This document shows, piece by piece, positions 1-9,007 of a stretch of 64,000 nucleotides of DNA; the stretch's first letter is position 1, and each line of letters opens with the position of its first letter. Below the pieces are notes generated by a model. It did no database searches, was not told the DNA's origin, and saw only the letters and a program-made list of their open reading frames with translations. The position numbers were made by a program, and so were the translations under genes. This DNA is from Cytophagaceae bacterium (GTDB lineage: Bacteria > Bacteroidota > Bacteroidia > Cytophagales > Flexibacteraceae), in NCBI GenBank assembly GCA_027485575.1, contig JAIXQU010000088.1, positions 18,460-82,459 on the forward strand. Direction: 5' to 3'.

Positions 1-1329
1 TGGCCCGCCGGCATAGCCGCTGACCGCTTCAAAACTTGTGCCTCCATCGTCTGATTTCCAAAGATTTAGGCCTCCAATTAAAATATGGTCCGGATTGAAA
101 GGGGAAACCATAAGGGCACAATTGTAAAATCCCTGGTGGTAGTTCCATGTAGAAGTGCCAACAGCCAGGTTGGGGTGACTTGCAGAATAAGGCCCACCCG
201 GAGGTCCGTTGGGTAATGTCCAGCTCAATCCCCCGTCATCGCTTCTGTACAGACCAATAAACCCGGAGTCATTTGCCTTGGCCTCTCCAATAAGGTACGC
301 ATAAATCCGGTTGGTGTCTGTTTCTGAAATGGCAAGCCTTGCTCCTCCATCATTTCTGTTTGGATCGGTTGAATTGTACCAGCCAACAGAAGAAATGTTC
401 CAGGTCAGACCCGCATCCGGTGAAATATAAAACTCAGCTTTTTTGAGGGAAGGATTGTTTCTGATCAAAAATAATTTCCGAGGATTTACTGGATGGGGTT
501 TTATGTCATAAGTTTTGTTTCCAAATTGGTTTTGCCATGTTTTTCCGCTATCAGCAGAACGAAACAAGCCCTTGTCGGTAGCAGCAAAAATCAAATTTGC
601 AAAACCTGGATGATGGAAAATTTCGTTGACACCGAGGTCGTTTTCTACCAAAGGTTGGGTCCAGTTTATCCCTCCATTTGTGCTTAGGAAAAGTCCTCCA
701 TTTCCACCGGCAATTACAAATTCAGGATTATTGGCATGGACTGAAATGGCTGTAACTCCACTCCCGAAATTCAGTTTTGAAGAAATCAGTTTCCATGATT
801 TTGCGGTATCTGTGCTTTTGTAAACCTCTCCGGGTTCAGTTCCGCTATACATAACATTCGGCTGAGAAGTACAGATGGCAAGGCTGTAAATATTGGCCTG
901 GCCAGAAGCAGATGTCCCGGCTTCACCATGGTTTTCTAAAGGGCCTACGATTGACCAATCCGAACTTTTATCAAATCTCTGTTTTTTCAGGTATTCATCT
1001 TGAATCTCTGTTTCCTTTTCAAGGTTCCGGGGAATTACATTTCCGGCCAGGTCCAATCGATTTTGAATTCTTTTTCTCCACCTTTTATAATATTGGCTGT
1101 GGTAGGATTTTTGAAATGGATTGATTCTAAAATAGGCATTGTATAAAGAGTCAACTTTGTATGCGGAAACCGTTTCAGAATACATGGCCTTGACCCAATC
1201 GGGTGAAATGCTGATTTCGAAAGTGGATGGCTTCTGCAGATTTTGACTTTTTACCTCTATGGATAACAAGAGGGAGGTCACTATGAATATTACAAATGGA
1301 ATCCTTCGGAGAGACAATGGTCTTATCAT
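1..1329 (-). CDS. Partial exported Asp-box (BNR/sortilin-like) beta-propeller protein
   Basis: The reading frame runs off the left edge, so only the N-terminal 443 residues are visible. It begins with a signal peptide (hydrophobic core IPFVIFIVTSLLLS, ending near VKSQ), then about 110 polar residues, then repeated Asp-box motifs typical of BNR/sortilin propellers: STNGGINW, SADSGKTW, SPDAGLTW, SDDGGLSW and a cut-off SDDGGTSF at the edge. Proteins of this type in Bacteroidota are exported and often end in a type IX sorting domain, which would lie outside the window. The ATG at 1329 is the start that gives an intact signal peptide. The fold is well supported; no substrate or catalytic role can be read from it. 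Confidence 0.8.
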   Translation of the reverse strand, partial: MIRPLSLRRIPFVIFIVTSLLLSIEVKSQNLQKPSTFEISISPDWVKAMYSETVSAYKVDSLYNAYFRINPFQKSYHSQYYKRWRKRIQNRLDLAGNVIPRNLEKETEIQDEYLKKQRFDKSSDWSIVGPLENHGEAGTSASGQANIYSLAICTSQPNVMYSGTEPGEVYKSTDTAKSWKLISSKLNFGSGVTAISVHANNPEFVIAGGNGGLFLSTNGGINWTQPLVENDLGVNEIFHHPGFANLIFAATDKGLFRSADSGKTWQNQFGNKTYDIKPHPVNPRKLFLIRNNPSLKKAEFYISPDAGLTWNISSVGWYNSTDPNRNDGGARLAISETDTNRIYAYLIGEAKANDSGFIGLYRSDDGGLSWTLPNGPPGGPYSASHPNLAVGTSTWNYHQGFYNCALMVSPFNPDHILIGGLNLWKSDDGGTSFEAVSGYAGGP

Positions 1330-1471
1330 AAAACGAAGGTGATTATTTTTTTGAAAAGCCCGCTAATCCAATTTTTCTTTAAAATTAAATTTCCAAAAAA
1401 TGCAAATCCATCATTGGGTTTATTCCTTAAAAACCTTGTCTAACATGGCCTGGAAAATGAACAAAACACTT

Positions 1472-3832
1472 CTATTTTCTGTTGGTCCATTCGGTTCCGG
1501 CCCAGGCCAGTAAAACCACAGATAATGAGCTGGCTGGCATTAAGATGGCTGCTACAATTGGCTCCAGATTTCCCATTATTGCATAGCTCAATCCAATGGC
1601 ATTGTACAGCAGGGAAACTAAAAAGCATAGTTTTACAATGGTCATTGTATTTCTGGCCATTTGGAAATAATTTGATAGGTTGGGAAGCTCTGAAGCCAAT
1701 AAAATGGCGTCACTTCCCGGAGTAAACTGATGTGCATCTGCAGCTATGGCAATTCCCACATTGGCTTGTTTCAAAGCGCCAGCATCATTTAATCCATCAC
1801 CAACCATCGCAACTTTCAAATTTTTATTTTGCAGTTTATTGATATACAAAAGCTTGCTCTCCGGAGTTTGGGCGAAACTTGTTTTGCCATTTTGATTTTC
1901 AAAGAGTTTTTGCCAAAAATCCTGGCCTTCAGCGTGGTCTCCACTTAGCAAATGAAGCTGAAAGTAAAGCCCTAGTTTGAAAATCAGATGGGTCACAAAT
2001 GGCAAAGGACTTGATTTTATTATGAAACAGCCTTTATACAAATCATTGATTTTAATATAGATATGAGAACCAGATTCATTTATAGCCGGTACTTTTAAGA
2101 AATTGGCAGAACCCGCTTCAACCTGAATTTCATTCCAGACCGCCCTCAATCCCTGGCCTTTTTCTTCATTGAATAGCTCGGGTCCGCTCGTTGTTTTGAT
2201 TTTTAAAAAATTGCTCACGGCACTACTGAGCGGATGGGTAGAAGAAGAAAAAGTACTGGCAAGAGCCTCCTTTTCCTGTTGGCTCATTTCGGACCCAAGG
2301 TATTCCACTTTTACCCCAAATCTGTCTGTTAAAGTTCCGGTTTTATCAAAAACCAGGGTGTCTGATTGGGCCATATTTTCTACTACCTCGGATTTCTTTA
2401 AAAAGAATCCATTTTTGCCCAAAAGCCGCATGGTATTTCCAAGGGCAATGGGGTAAGCAAGAGCAAGAGTGCAAGGGCAGGCTATAATCAAGATTGAAAC
2501 AAAGGAATGCCAGCTTTTTGTGGGGTCATTAAAAGCCCAATAAACGGCCACCAATGTTGCGAGCAGTAAAACTATGGGTGTAAAATAAAAAGCGACCGAA
2601 TCTGCAAAGGTCTTAACTGAAGCCTTTCCTTCTTTCTTAAAAATGGGGTTATTCCAGAGTGTAACTAAATGTGAACCAGACATTTCTCTGGTGACTTTAA
2701 GGATTAAAACTCCGGCATTTTGTTTCCCTCCGGCCATTATTTGTTTACCGGGTTCAATTTTTATAAGGTTCGATTCTCCACTCACAAAACTATAATCGAT
2801 CAAAGCCTCTCCAGAAAAAAAGATGCCATCACAAGGCACGATTTCTCCATGCCGTATTTTGATTAAATCGCCCTTTTTTATGTGTGAGGAAATTACAATT
2901 TCTTCCTCATTATCCTTCAACCTAATCACTGATAAAGGGAAATACGATTTAAAGTCTCTTTCAAAGGATAGAAACTGAAAGGTTCGGTTTTGAACCCACC
3001 TCCCTATCAAAAGGAAGAAAATCAATCCGGTCAAAGAATCGAAATAGCCTGTTCCAGTTCCGGAAATGATTTCATAAAGACTTAAAATCAAGGTGGCTAT
3101 CATCCCGACCCCAATGGGAACATCGATATTGAGTATTCTTTTGGTGATTCCCGTGTAGACAGCCTTGAGGTAAATCCAGCCGCTGAAAAACACGGCCGGC
3201 ATTGCCAGAAACAGATTTAACCAACCAAAAAATCTTTGATAACTTTCATCTTCAAGACCCAGATAATCTGGAAAACTGAGCAGCATAATATTGCCGGCAC
3301 AAAATCCCGCCATGGCCATTCGAAGCGTCCATAGCATGGACTCGCTCATTTGTTTTTTGTTTTTCTCTGCCCCATTTTCTGACAGATTTGGGCCGTAACT
3401 TATCTCATCAAGAAATGCAACCACCTCCCTGAAGGAGATTGTTTCCGGCAAATAAGTTATTTCAGTTTCCTTCTTTAAGAAGTTTACCCGGCAATCGATA
3501 ATGCCATCTTTTCTCGTGTAAAGCCTTTCTAAAACCTGAACACAGGATGCACAATGTATGTTTGGAATAGAAAATCGAACCAAAATTGCTTTTCCTCTTT
3601 TTCCAATTATCCAATTTTCTATCACCTCCGGCGAATCAAGATGATTTAGCTCCTGACTGTCTCTGGGTTTTTGTTTTTCCGGTATTTCACATCCTTTAAT
3701 TTCAGAAAGAAAGTGATGGGCTGTTTTGCAGCCATGGCAACAAAAGTACAATCCATCTTCCTCTATACTTTTATGGGCAGGTAGCCCGCAGTGGGCGCAA
3801 TACAGCTTTTTAGATATTACACTTTTTACCAT
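1472..3832 (-). CDS. Heavy-metal (copper) translocating P-type ATPase, CcoI/FixI-like
   Basis: P1B-type ATPase expected to move Cu(I) across the inner membrane. The N-terminus has a Cys-rich metal-binding domain (YCAHCGLPAH, then CCHGCK) followed by an HMA domain with HCASC. Then come membrane helices, the actuator motif VSGES, the transport-site helix with ACPCTLALAYP, the phosphorylation motif DKTGTLTD, the HP motif STHPLS and the hinge GDGLNDAGALK. Two N-terminal Cys domains plus CPC is the CcoI/FixI pattern, where the pump supplies copper to cbb3 oxidase, but no ccoS or ccoN flanks it here. The frame is open to an ATG at 3934; ATG 3832 (MVKSVISKKLYC) is preferred because the extra 34 residues look unlike the family. 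Confidence 0.9.
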   Translation of the reverse strand: MVKSVISKKLYCAHCGLPAHKSIEEDGLYFCCHGCKTAHHFLSEIKGCEIPEKQKPRDSQELNHLDSPEVIENWIIGKRGKAILVRFSIPNIHCASCVQVLERLYTRKDGIIDCRVNFLKKETEITYLPETISFREVVAFLDEISYGPNLSENGAEKNKKQMSESMLWTLRMAMAGFCAGNIMLLSFPDYLGLEDESYQRFFGWLNLFLAMPAVFFSGWIYLKAVYTGITKRILNIDVPIGVGMIATLILSLYEIISGTGTGYFDSLTGLIFFLLIGRWVQNRTFQFLSFERDFKSYFPLSVIRLKDNEEEIVISSHIKKGDLIKIRHGEIVPCDGIFFSGEALIDYSFVSGESNLIKIEPGKQIMAGGKQNAGVLILKVTREMSGSHLVTLWNNPIFKKEGKASVKTFADSVAFYFTPIVLLLATLVAVYWAFNDPTKSWHSFVSILIIACPCTLALAYPIALGNTMRLLGKNGFFLKKSEVVENMAQSDTLVFDKTGTLTDRFGVKVEYLGSEMSQQEKEALASTFSSSTHPLSSAVSNFLKIKTTSGPELFNEEKGQGLRAVWNEIQVEAGSANFLKVPAINESGSHIYIKINDLYKGCFIIKSSPLPFVTHLIFKLGLYFQLHLLSGDHAEGQDFWQKLFENQNGKTSFAQTPESKLLYINKLQNKNLKVAMVGDGLNDAGALKQANVGIAIAADAHQFTPGSDAILLASELPNLSNYFQMARNTMTIVKLCFLVSLLYNAIGLSYAIMGNLEPIVAAILMPASSLSVVLLAWAGTEWTNRK

Positions 3833-4073
3833 TGATTGAAGTTTTCCTGGTTTGCAATAATTACTAAATGGGCAAAAAGAATGCTGATACTTCAAAAACG
3901 ATTTCCTGATTTTTGTCAGTTTTTTGAGGTACATGGCATTGAGTCAAATTGTTCCTTTCTTTTTTATAAAGAGATTGTGTAAAGCCTGATTCAGTATTTT
4001 GAATTTTATTGATGCAAGAGTTTTTTTAAAACCAGTTTAATTTTTTTCATTAATAGCTTCATATTTGTGTTTT

Positions 4074-4592
4074 ATGAGAACATTATTTTTATCGGTGGTG
4101 GTATTTTTTACCACAATTTCATTTTCAGTTTTTGCTCAGCAACCCGCAAAGAGTAGCAGCGAGGGGCTTGTTTGGCAAACAGACCTACTAAAAGCCCACG
4201 AAATTTCTATCGCAAGCAAGAAGCCCATATTTGCTTTTTTTACGGGCAGCGATTGGTGTGGTTGGTGCCATAAACTTCAAAGAGAGGTTTTTGCGAAGCA
4301 AGAGTTTATTGATTGGGCAAAGAAGAATGTGGTTTTGCTTGAACTGGATTTTCCCAGAAGCAAACAACTATCGCCGGAATTGACGCAGCAAAATTCAAGT
4401 CTGCAGCAGCAATTTCAGGTGCAGGGTTACCCAACAATTTGGATGTTTTTTACCGCTAAAGATCCAAAAGACAATAAATTTAATTTGAATCCTCTGGGCT
4501 CCCTGGGATATCCGTCTGGTGCCATTAAAGGCAAAGAGGAATTGAAGTTTATTCAGGATGCCAATGCAGTTTTGGCCAACAAAAAGGGTTAA
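4074..4592 (+). CDS. Exported thioredoxin-fold protein with WCGWC motif
   Basis: A 172-residue protein with a signal peptide (cleavage near VFAQQ) and a thioredoxin-like fold of the Thioredoxin_7/DUF255-like type. The redox motif is WCGWC (Cys62 and Cys65) preceded by FFTGSD, and a cis-Pro loop is seen at GYPTIW. It probably acts as a periplasmic disulfide reductase or isomerase; the partner is unknown. An upstream TTG at 4065 is in frame, but ATG 4074 gives a normal signal peptide. A hairpin terminator follows directly, so it looks monocistronic. It is divergent from the copper ATPase, so a role in metal or cytochrome maturation is possible but only inferred. Confidence 0.82.
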   Translation: MRTLFLSVVVFFTTISFSVFAQQPAKSSSEGLVWQTDLLKAHEISIASKKPIFAFFTGSDWCGWCHKLQREVFAKQEFIDWAKKNVVLLELDFPRSKQLSPELTQQNSSLQQQFQVQGYPTIWMFFTAKDPKDNKFNLNPLGSLGYPSGAIKGKEELKFIQDANAVLANKKG

Positions 4593-4615
4593 AATTCTTT
4601 ATTTTATTGGAAGAG

Positions 4616-4645
4616 AAACAGGCTGATTTTCCGGCCTGTTTTTTT
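4616..4645 (+). terminator. Rho-independent terminator after thioredoxin-like gene
   Basis: An 8-bp stem (AAACAGGC / GCCTGTTT, 4616-4623 and 4634-4641) with a 10-base loop runs into a T tract. It lies about 25 bases after the stop codon. Confidence 0.8.
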
Positions 4646-4828
4646 ATGCATAAATTTTGGCTTTGACACTACGGCCAATTCAGCAGTATTTTTTCTTTGA
4701 TTTGAAGAAAATATTCTCATGATTTGCTAAACAGTCACCAGAAGAAAACTGTTTTTTTGGAATTTACGAGGTTAAAAAATCTCATAAACAACTGAAATTC
4801 AAATAGTAAATTAACATTTAAAATAGCG

Positions 4829-6178
4829 ATGGCCAATCTTTTTACAAATTTTGCAGGAATAAAATCACCCAATCCATTTTGGCTGGCCTCTGCTCCACCC
4901 ACCAATTCTGGTTACCAGATAATGAAAGCATTTGATACCGGTTGGGGAGGTGCTGTTTGGAAAACACTTGGGGTGCCGGTTGTTAACGTTTCCAGCAGAT
5001 ATGGTGCCGTCAACTATCGGGATACCCGAATGATGGGTTTTAATAACATAGAGTTAATTACCGACAGGCCTTTAGCAGACAATCTTAGAGAAATTGAGGA
5101 AGTAAAAAAGCGATTTCCTGACCATGCGGTTATCGCTTCTTTAATGGTAGAAAGCAAAGCAGAATGGCATCAGATTGTAAAAGATGCAGAAAATGCAGGT
5201 TCTGATGGAATAGAATTAAATTTTGGATGTCCACATGGAATGTGCGAACGAGGAATGGGATCGGCAGTTGGTCAGGAGCCTAAAATCTTGAAAATGATTG
5301 TAGAATGGGTGATGGAAGTGGCAAAAATACCTGTGATCGTTAAACTCACACCAAACATTTCGGATATTACCAGACCTGCCTTGGCGGCAAAGGAAGGAGG
5401 AGCCAATGCGGTTTCTTTAATAAATACAATCCAGAGTATTGTTGGCGTTGATATTGACAATTTTGTGCCTTACCCGGTTGTGGATGGAAAAAGCACCAAT
5501 GGCGGATATTGTGGTCCGGCAGTTAAACCCATTGCACTTAATATGACCAAGAATGTCGCCCAGCATCCGAATGTTCAATTGCCCATTTCAGGTATCGGAG
5601 GTATTGAAACCTGGCGGGATGCCGTTGAATTTATTTTACTAGGAGCAAGCAATGTACAGGTTTGTACGGCAGTTATGCATTATGGCTTTGGCATTATCAG
5701 GGAAATGAAAAGAGGCCTGGAGGACTATATGGACCAGAAAGGCTTTCAAACAATAGACCAAATGGTGGGTCGGGCCCTACCAAATGTTTTGCATTGGGAA
5801 GACCTTAACCTGAAATATAAAGTGGTGGCCAATATCAATGAGGATAAGTGTATCGGATGCCAACTATGTTACACTGCCTGTGAAGACGGTGCCCATCAAG
5901 CCATTGGTTTAAATGCTGATCCATTGAACCGTACGCCTTTTATTATTGAAGAAAACTGTGTAGGTTGTAATCTTTGCTCTCTTGTTTGTCCGGTTGAAGA
6001 TTGCATTACCATGGACAGGAGAGATGACCAAACACAGCATTTAACCTGGAAGCAAAGAACTGAAACCGGGAATGTGCCAACCTCATTTAACGATCCGCTG
6101 GCTGGAGGTCTTCACCATTGGGTACCAAAGCCAGAAGAGGCTTTTCAAACAAAAACACCTTTACATTATAAAGGTTGA
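4829..6178 (+). CDS. preA: NAD-dependent dihydropyrimidine dehydrogenase subunit PreA
   Basis: Catalytic FMN/iron-sulfur subunit of the enzyme that reduces uracil and thymine in reductive pyrimidine degradation. The N-terminal 300 residues form a dihydroorotate-dehydrogenase-like barrel (start ANLFTNFAGIKSPNPFWLAS, loop NFGCPHGM, GIGGIETWRDAVEFILLGA). The C-terminus has two 4Fe-4S clusters: CIGCQLCYTAC (Cys341, 344, 347, 351) and CVGCNLCSLVCP (Cys377, 380, 383, 387). Length 449 fits the PreA family with its fused ferredoxin domain. The flavin/NAD subunit PreT and the hydantoinase steps are not in the window, so the partner must be encoded elsewhere. A hairpin terminator shared with the convergent lipoprotein gene follows. 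Confidence 0.93.
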   Translation: MANLFTNFAGIKSPNPFWLASAPPTNSGYQIMKAFDTGWGGAVWKTLGVPVVNVSSRYGAVNYRDTRMMGFNNIELITDRPLADNLREIEEVKKRFPDHAVIASLMVESKAEWHQIVKDAENAGSDGIELNFGCPHGMCERGMGSAVGQEPKILKMIVEWVMEVAKIPVIVKLTPNISDITRPALAAKEGGANAVSLINTIQSIVGVDIDNFVPYPVVDGKSTNGGYCGPAVKPIALNMTKNVAQHPNVQLPISGIGGIETWRDAVEFILLGASNVQVCTAVMHYGFGIIREMKRGLEDYMDQKGFQTIDQMVGRALPNVLHWEDLNLKYKVVANINEDKCIGCQLCYTACEDGAHQAIGLNADPLNRTPFIIEENCVGCNLCSLVCPVEDCITMDRRDDQTQHLTWKQRTETGNVPTSFNDPLAGGLHHWVPKPEEAFQTKTPLHYKG

Positions 6179-6200
6179 ATCTGAACGCTATAAAATAAAT

Positions 6201-6226
6201 AAGCCCCATTCCGTAGGGGCTTGTTT
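6201..6226. terminator. Hairpin terminator between convergent preA and lipoprotein genes
   Basis: A 7-bp stem AAGCCCC / GGGGCTT (6201-6207 and 6216-6222) with loop ATTCCGTA is followed by TTGTTT on the + strand. On the - strand the stem runs into TTATTTATTTTAT, so it may work both ways. Confidence 0.7.
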
Positions 6227-6256
6227 ATACGCAATTCGTCAAATATTTATGAAGGG

Positions 6257-6466
6257 TTAAAACTGTTTATATGCTCCTTTGTATTGGAGTGAATTATAGT
6301 AGGATACTCTTTTTTTATTCTCCTGTCCATTTCTTTTTTTTACGTGCTTTGAAGCTGTAAATTCTGTTTCTCCAGGCCTTTCAACAGATGTCACTTTTTT
6401 TTCGGCAGAACCACCACATGCCCAGAGAGACAACGAGGCGATTAAAACAAAGAATAGAGATTTCAT
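6257..6466 (-). CDS. Small lipoprotein, unknown function
   Basis: A 69-residue protein starting at ATG 6466 (the longer frame begins with TTG at 6490). It has a short basic N-terminus, a hydrophobic stretch and the lipobox LWACGG, so it should be lipid-anchored at Cys. The mature part is about 50 residues, basic and polar, ending YKGAYKQF. I do not recognise the family. A -7-like element (TACTTTTG on the - strand, 6495-6488) sits about 20 bases upstream of the start, although no clear -33 TTG is present. It converges with preA over a shared terminator. Confidence 0.6.
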   Translation of the reverse strand: MKSLFFVLIASLSLWACGGSAEKKVTSVERPGETEFTASKHVKKRNGQENKKRVSYYNSLQYKGAYKQF

Positions 6467-6811
6467 AGGTGGTGGCAGAAATTTTAACAAAAGTAAAAGT
6501 TGGCTCCCTGGGAATTCTTCTGCTTTTGGCTTTAATAGTTCCTGTGTAAGTTCAATATGGTTTTATCTCCAATTTTATTTTCCGTGTTGGCGCCAACATA
6601 TTTTTCTTGGTTTTTGAAAGGATCAATTTGGAGTTGAACCGCCTTTTATAGCTAAAATCTGGCATTTACCCCATTGTTTCAATTCTAAATTCATTGTTAT
6701 TCAATTATTTCATTAAAAAAGCATGAATATTTTGAAATCGATTAATTTTCAATTGATTTTAGCACCAATTTTGTCCTTTCATTATATTTCTTCCTTCAAA
6801 GAAGGAAATTC
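6467..6811. other. Intergenic region with operator-like palindromes upstream of the ABC operon
   Basis: No gene is seen. It holds a perfect 14-base palindrome TGTTGGCGCCAACA at 6585-6598. An imperfect inverted repeat AAATCGATT-N7-AATTGATTT lies at 6735-6759 (one mismatch). A short hairpin TTCCTTC-AAA-GAAGGAA lies at 6791-6807, just before the ABC start codon. These are the likely control sequences of the divergent lipoprotein and ABC transcripts. Confidence 0.5.
6791..6807 (+). promoter_or_regulatory. Hairpin covering an SD-like AAGGAA ahead of the ABC gene
   Basis: A 7-bp perfect stem (6791-6797 with 6801-6807) with a 3-base loop. Its 3' arm contains AAGGAA, 4 bases from the ATG at 6812. 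In most Bacteroidota genes no SD is seen, so a purine-rich site buried in a hairpin may mark translational control. Confidence 0.35.
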
Positions 6812-9004
6812 ATGAACCAACATATTCTTCAGAAAACACTAGAGGCTTTTGCCCACCACAATAATCATAAATTTGACAAGTCGGCTATAACCAAGCCCTT
6901 GGCTGAGGAAAGGGTTTATAATGAGGATGAAATTGCCCTTTTTGTCAATGATTTTATACTTTCAGCTGCCAATATTGAGATTTCTGCCAAGCTTAATTTA
7001 CTGGATCCTGAGCAATTAAAATTTGCCATTAGAGAGCTTACAACTCCCTTTCTTTTATTTGAAAAGACAAATTCAGGTTGGATTCCGGTTATTTTATATC
7101 AAAATAAACAAAAGGCTCCAATAGCAGAAAGGATCCTGGCCCAAGGAAACCAGGTTCTTGAAGGCCATTTGATAGATGCCAAAAACCTATTGGAAATTGA
7201 AGATACCAATGACATTTCGCATGAGAAAAAATATATACTGGTTACAGCCCTGACCTGGAGGGCAATGGTCAGTCACTTCTACAATGATACGCACAAATCA
7301 AAAGGACATTTAACTCCATTAAAAAGGCTGTTTAAGCTTTTAGGAAATGAGAAAAAGGATATTGGCTATATTTATATATATGCCATGGTTATCGGATTAA
7401 TATCCTTAAGTCTTCCGATTGGAATCCAGTCTATCATCAACCTGATTTCGGGAGGTCGGTTTTTCAACTCCGTTATTGTTCTTATCAGTTTGGTTATTAT
7501 CGGGGTTTTGGTTTCGGGCGGACTCCAAATAATGCAGATGACTTTGGTGGAGGTTTTGCAACGGCGAATTTTTGCGAAAGCCTCATATGAACTTGCTTTC
7601 CGAATTCCCAGAATAAAAATGGAAAGTCTGGCTGGGTACTATCCTCCTGAATTAATGAACAGGTTTTTTGAGGTGATGAACATTCAAAAAGGCCTTCCTA
7701 AGCTTTTGATTGATATTTCAGCGGCACTTCTTCAAATCATTTTTGGTCTGCTGCTTCTTTCATTTTACCACCCTTTCTTTATTGTTTTTACTGGATTTCT
7801 GGTTTTTCTGGTACTCCTTATTTTCAGATTTACCGGAAACAAAGGCCTGGAAACCAACATAAAAGAATCAAAATACAAGTACAAAATGGCTCAATGGTTT
7901 GAAGAACTTGCCAGAACACTTTCTACCTTTAAATTAGCCGGTACTACAAACCTTCCGCTTGAGAAAACAGATAAATTCGTTAATAATTACTTGGTTTACA
8001 GGAAAAAGCATTTTTCTATTTTGATTCTTCAATATGGAAATATACTTGCGTTTAAAACCCTGGTCACTGCGGGTATCTTAATCATCGGAACCATTCTGGT
8101 TGTTGACAGGCAGATTACCTTAGGTCAATTTGTTGCCTCAGAATTGGTTATCATCATCGTAGTTGCGGCTTTGGAAAAGATTGTTCTCAACATCGATATT
8201 GTCTATGACTTGCTGACTGCGGTTGATAAACTGGGATTCGTAACCGATTTGCCGCTTGAAGAAAACAAAGGATTTGTAAATGTGCTTCCAAAAAGGGAAA
8301 ATGGCATGGAGTTGGGTATCAAAGACCTTCATTTTTCATATCCAAATTCTGAAAAGGAGGCATTAAATGGGTTGACACTTGATATTCCTTCAGGTTCCAG
8401 ATTTTGCATTTCCGGATACAGTGAATCTGGAAAAGAAACGCTGGCCCGACTTTTGGGAGGGATTTACACCAATTATACCGGCAATTTTAATGTAAACGGA
8501 ATCTCATTTCGGGACATCGAAATCAATCATTACCGGGATTTGGTAAGCAAAAATTTTGATAGGTCAGAAATATTTGATGGTACGATTCTTGAAAATATAA
8601 CGCTCGGTAAGCCTGGAATTTCTTTCAAAGATGTAACTGAAGTACTCCATGCCCTTCACCTGATGGATGACATCAATCGGTTAAAAGATGGAATTCTGAC
8701 TGACCTGGTAGGAACTGGCAACATGCTGTCAAATTCGGTTTTAGAAAAAATAATTCTGGCCCGTTGTCTTGTAGTAAAACCGGCCTTGCTCATTATTTCA
8801 TATCCGGTTTTTATGCTTGAAAAATCTGAAAGGAATTATATCTATAACATCCTGATGGATAGAAAAATACCAATGACTGTTTGCTTTATTACAAATGATA
8901 TTGATTTACAGCAGGAATCTGATCTGGTTTTTGTTTTAGAAAAAGGTAAGCTGAAAGCATCAGGCACTTACGAACAAGTTAAGCCATATTTGAAGGGACT
9001 ATAA
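6812..9004 (+). CDS. ABC transporter (T1SS/HlyB-like) with degenerate ATPase domain
   Basis: A 730-residue fused permease/NBD protein, first gene of an ABC-HlyD-TolC operon. Residues 1-170 resemble the C39-like region of type I secretion ABC proteins but lack a clear catalytic Cys. About six membrane helices span roughly 185-470, and the NBD covers about 500-730. The NBD is recognisable (LHFSYPNSEKEALNGL, DGTILENITLG), yet its catalytic motifs are changed: Walker A GYSESGKET (535-543, Glu at the Ser/Thr position), signature LSNSVLEK (639-646) instead of LSGGQ, Walker B LLIISYPVF with Ser663 and Tyr664 where Asp and Glu belong, and H-loop TND with Asn695. It is thus predicted not to hydrolyse ATP. 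The stop is 3 bases from hlyD. Confidence 0.85.
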   Translation: MNQHILQKTLEAFAHHNNHKFDKSAITKPLAEERVYNEDEIALFVNDFILSAANIEISAKLNLLDPEQLKFAIRELTTPFLLFEKTNSGWIPVILYQNKQKAPIAERILAQGNQVLEGHLIDAKNLLEIEDTNDISHEKKYILVTALTWRAMVSHFYNDTHKSKGHLTPLKRLFKLLGNEKKDIGYIYIYAMVIGLISLSLPIGIQSIINLISGGRFFNSVIVLISLVIIGVLVSGGLQIMQMTLVEVLQRRIFAKASYELAFRIPRIKMESLAGYYPPELMNRFFEVMNIQKGLPKLLIDISAALLQIIFGLLLLSFYHPFFIVFTGFLVFLVLLIFRFTGNKGLETNIKESKYKYKMAQWFEELARTLSTFKLAGTTNLPLEKTDKFVNNYLVYRKKHFSILILQYGNILAFKTLVTAGILIIGTILVVDRQITLGQFVASELVIIIVVAALEKIVLNIDIVYDLLTAVDKLGFVTDLPLEENKGFVNVLPKRENGMELGIKDLHFSYPNSEKEALNGLTLDIPSGSRFCISGYSESGKETLARLLGGIYTNYTGNFNVNGISFRDIEINHYRDLVSKNFDRSEIFDGTILENITLGKPGISFKDVTEVLHALHLMDDINRLKDGILTDLVGTGNMLSNSVLEKIILARCLVVKPALLIISYPVFMLEKSERNYIYNILMDRKIPMTVCFITNDIDLQQESDLVFVLEKGKLKASGTYEQVKPYLKGL

Positions 9005-9007
9005 TCC

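Noticed and set aside
4829..6178. Val in GMGSAVGQ of PreA where mammalian dihydropyrimidine dehydrogenase has Cys in the matching loop
   Set aside because: I could not confirm from memory that the Cys is conserved in bacterial PreA proteins, so it may be normal for the family.
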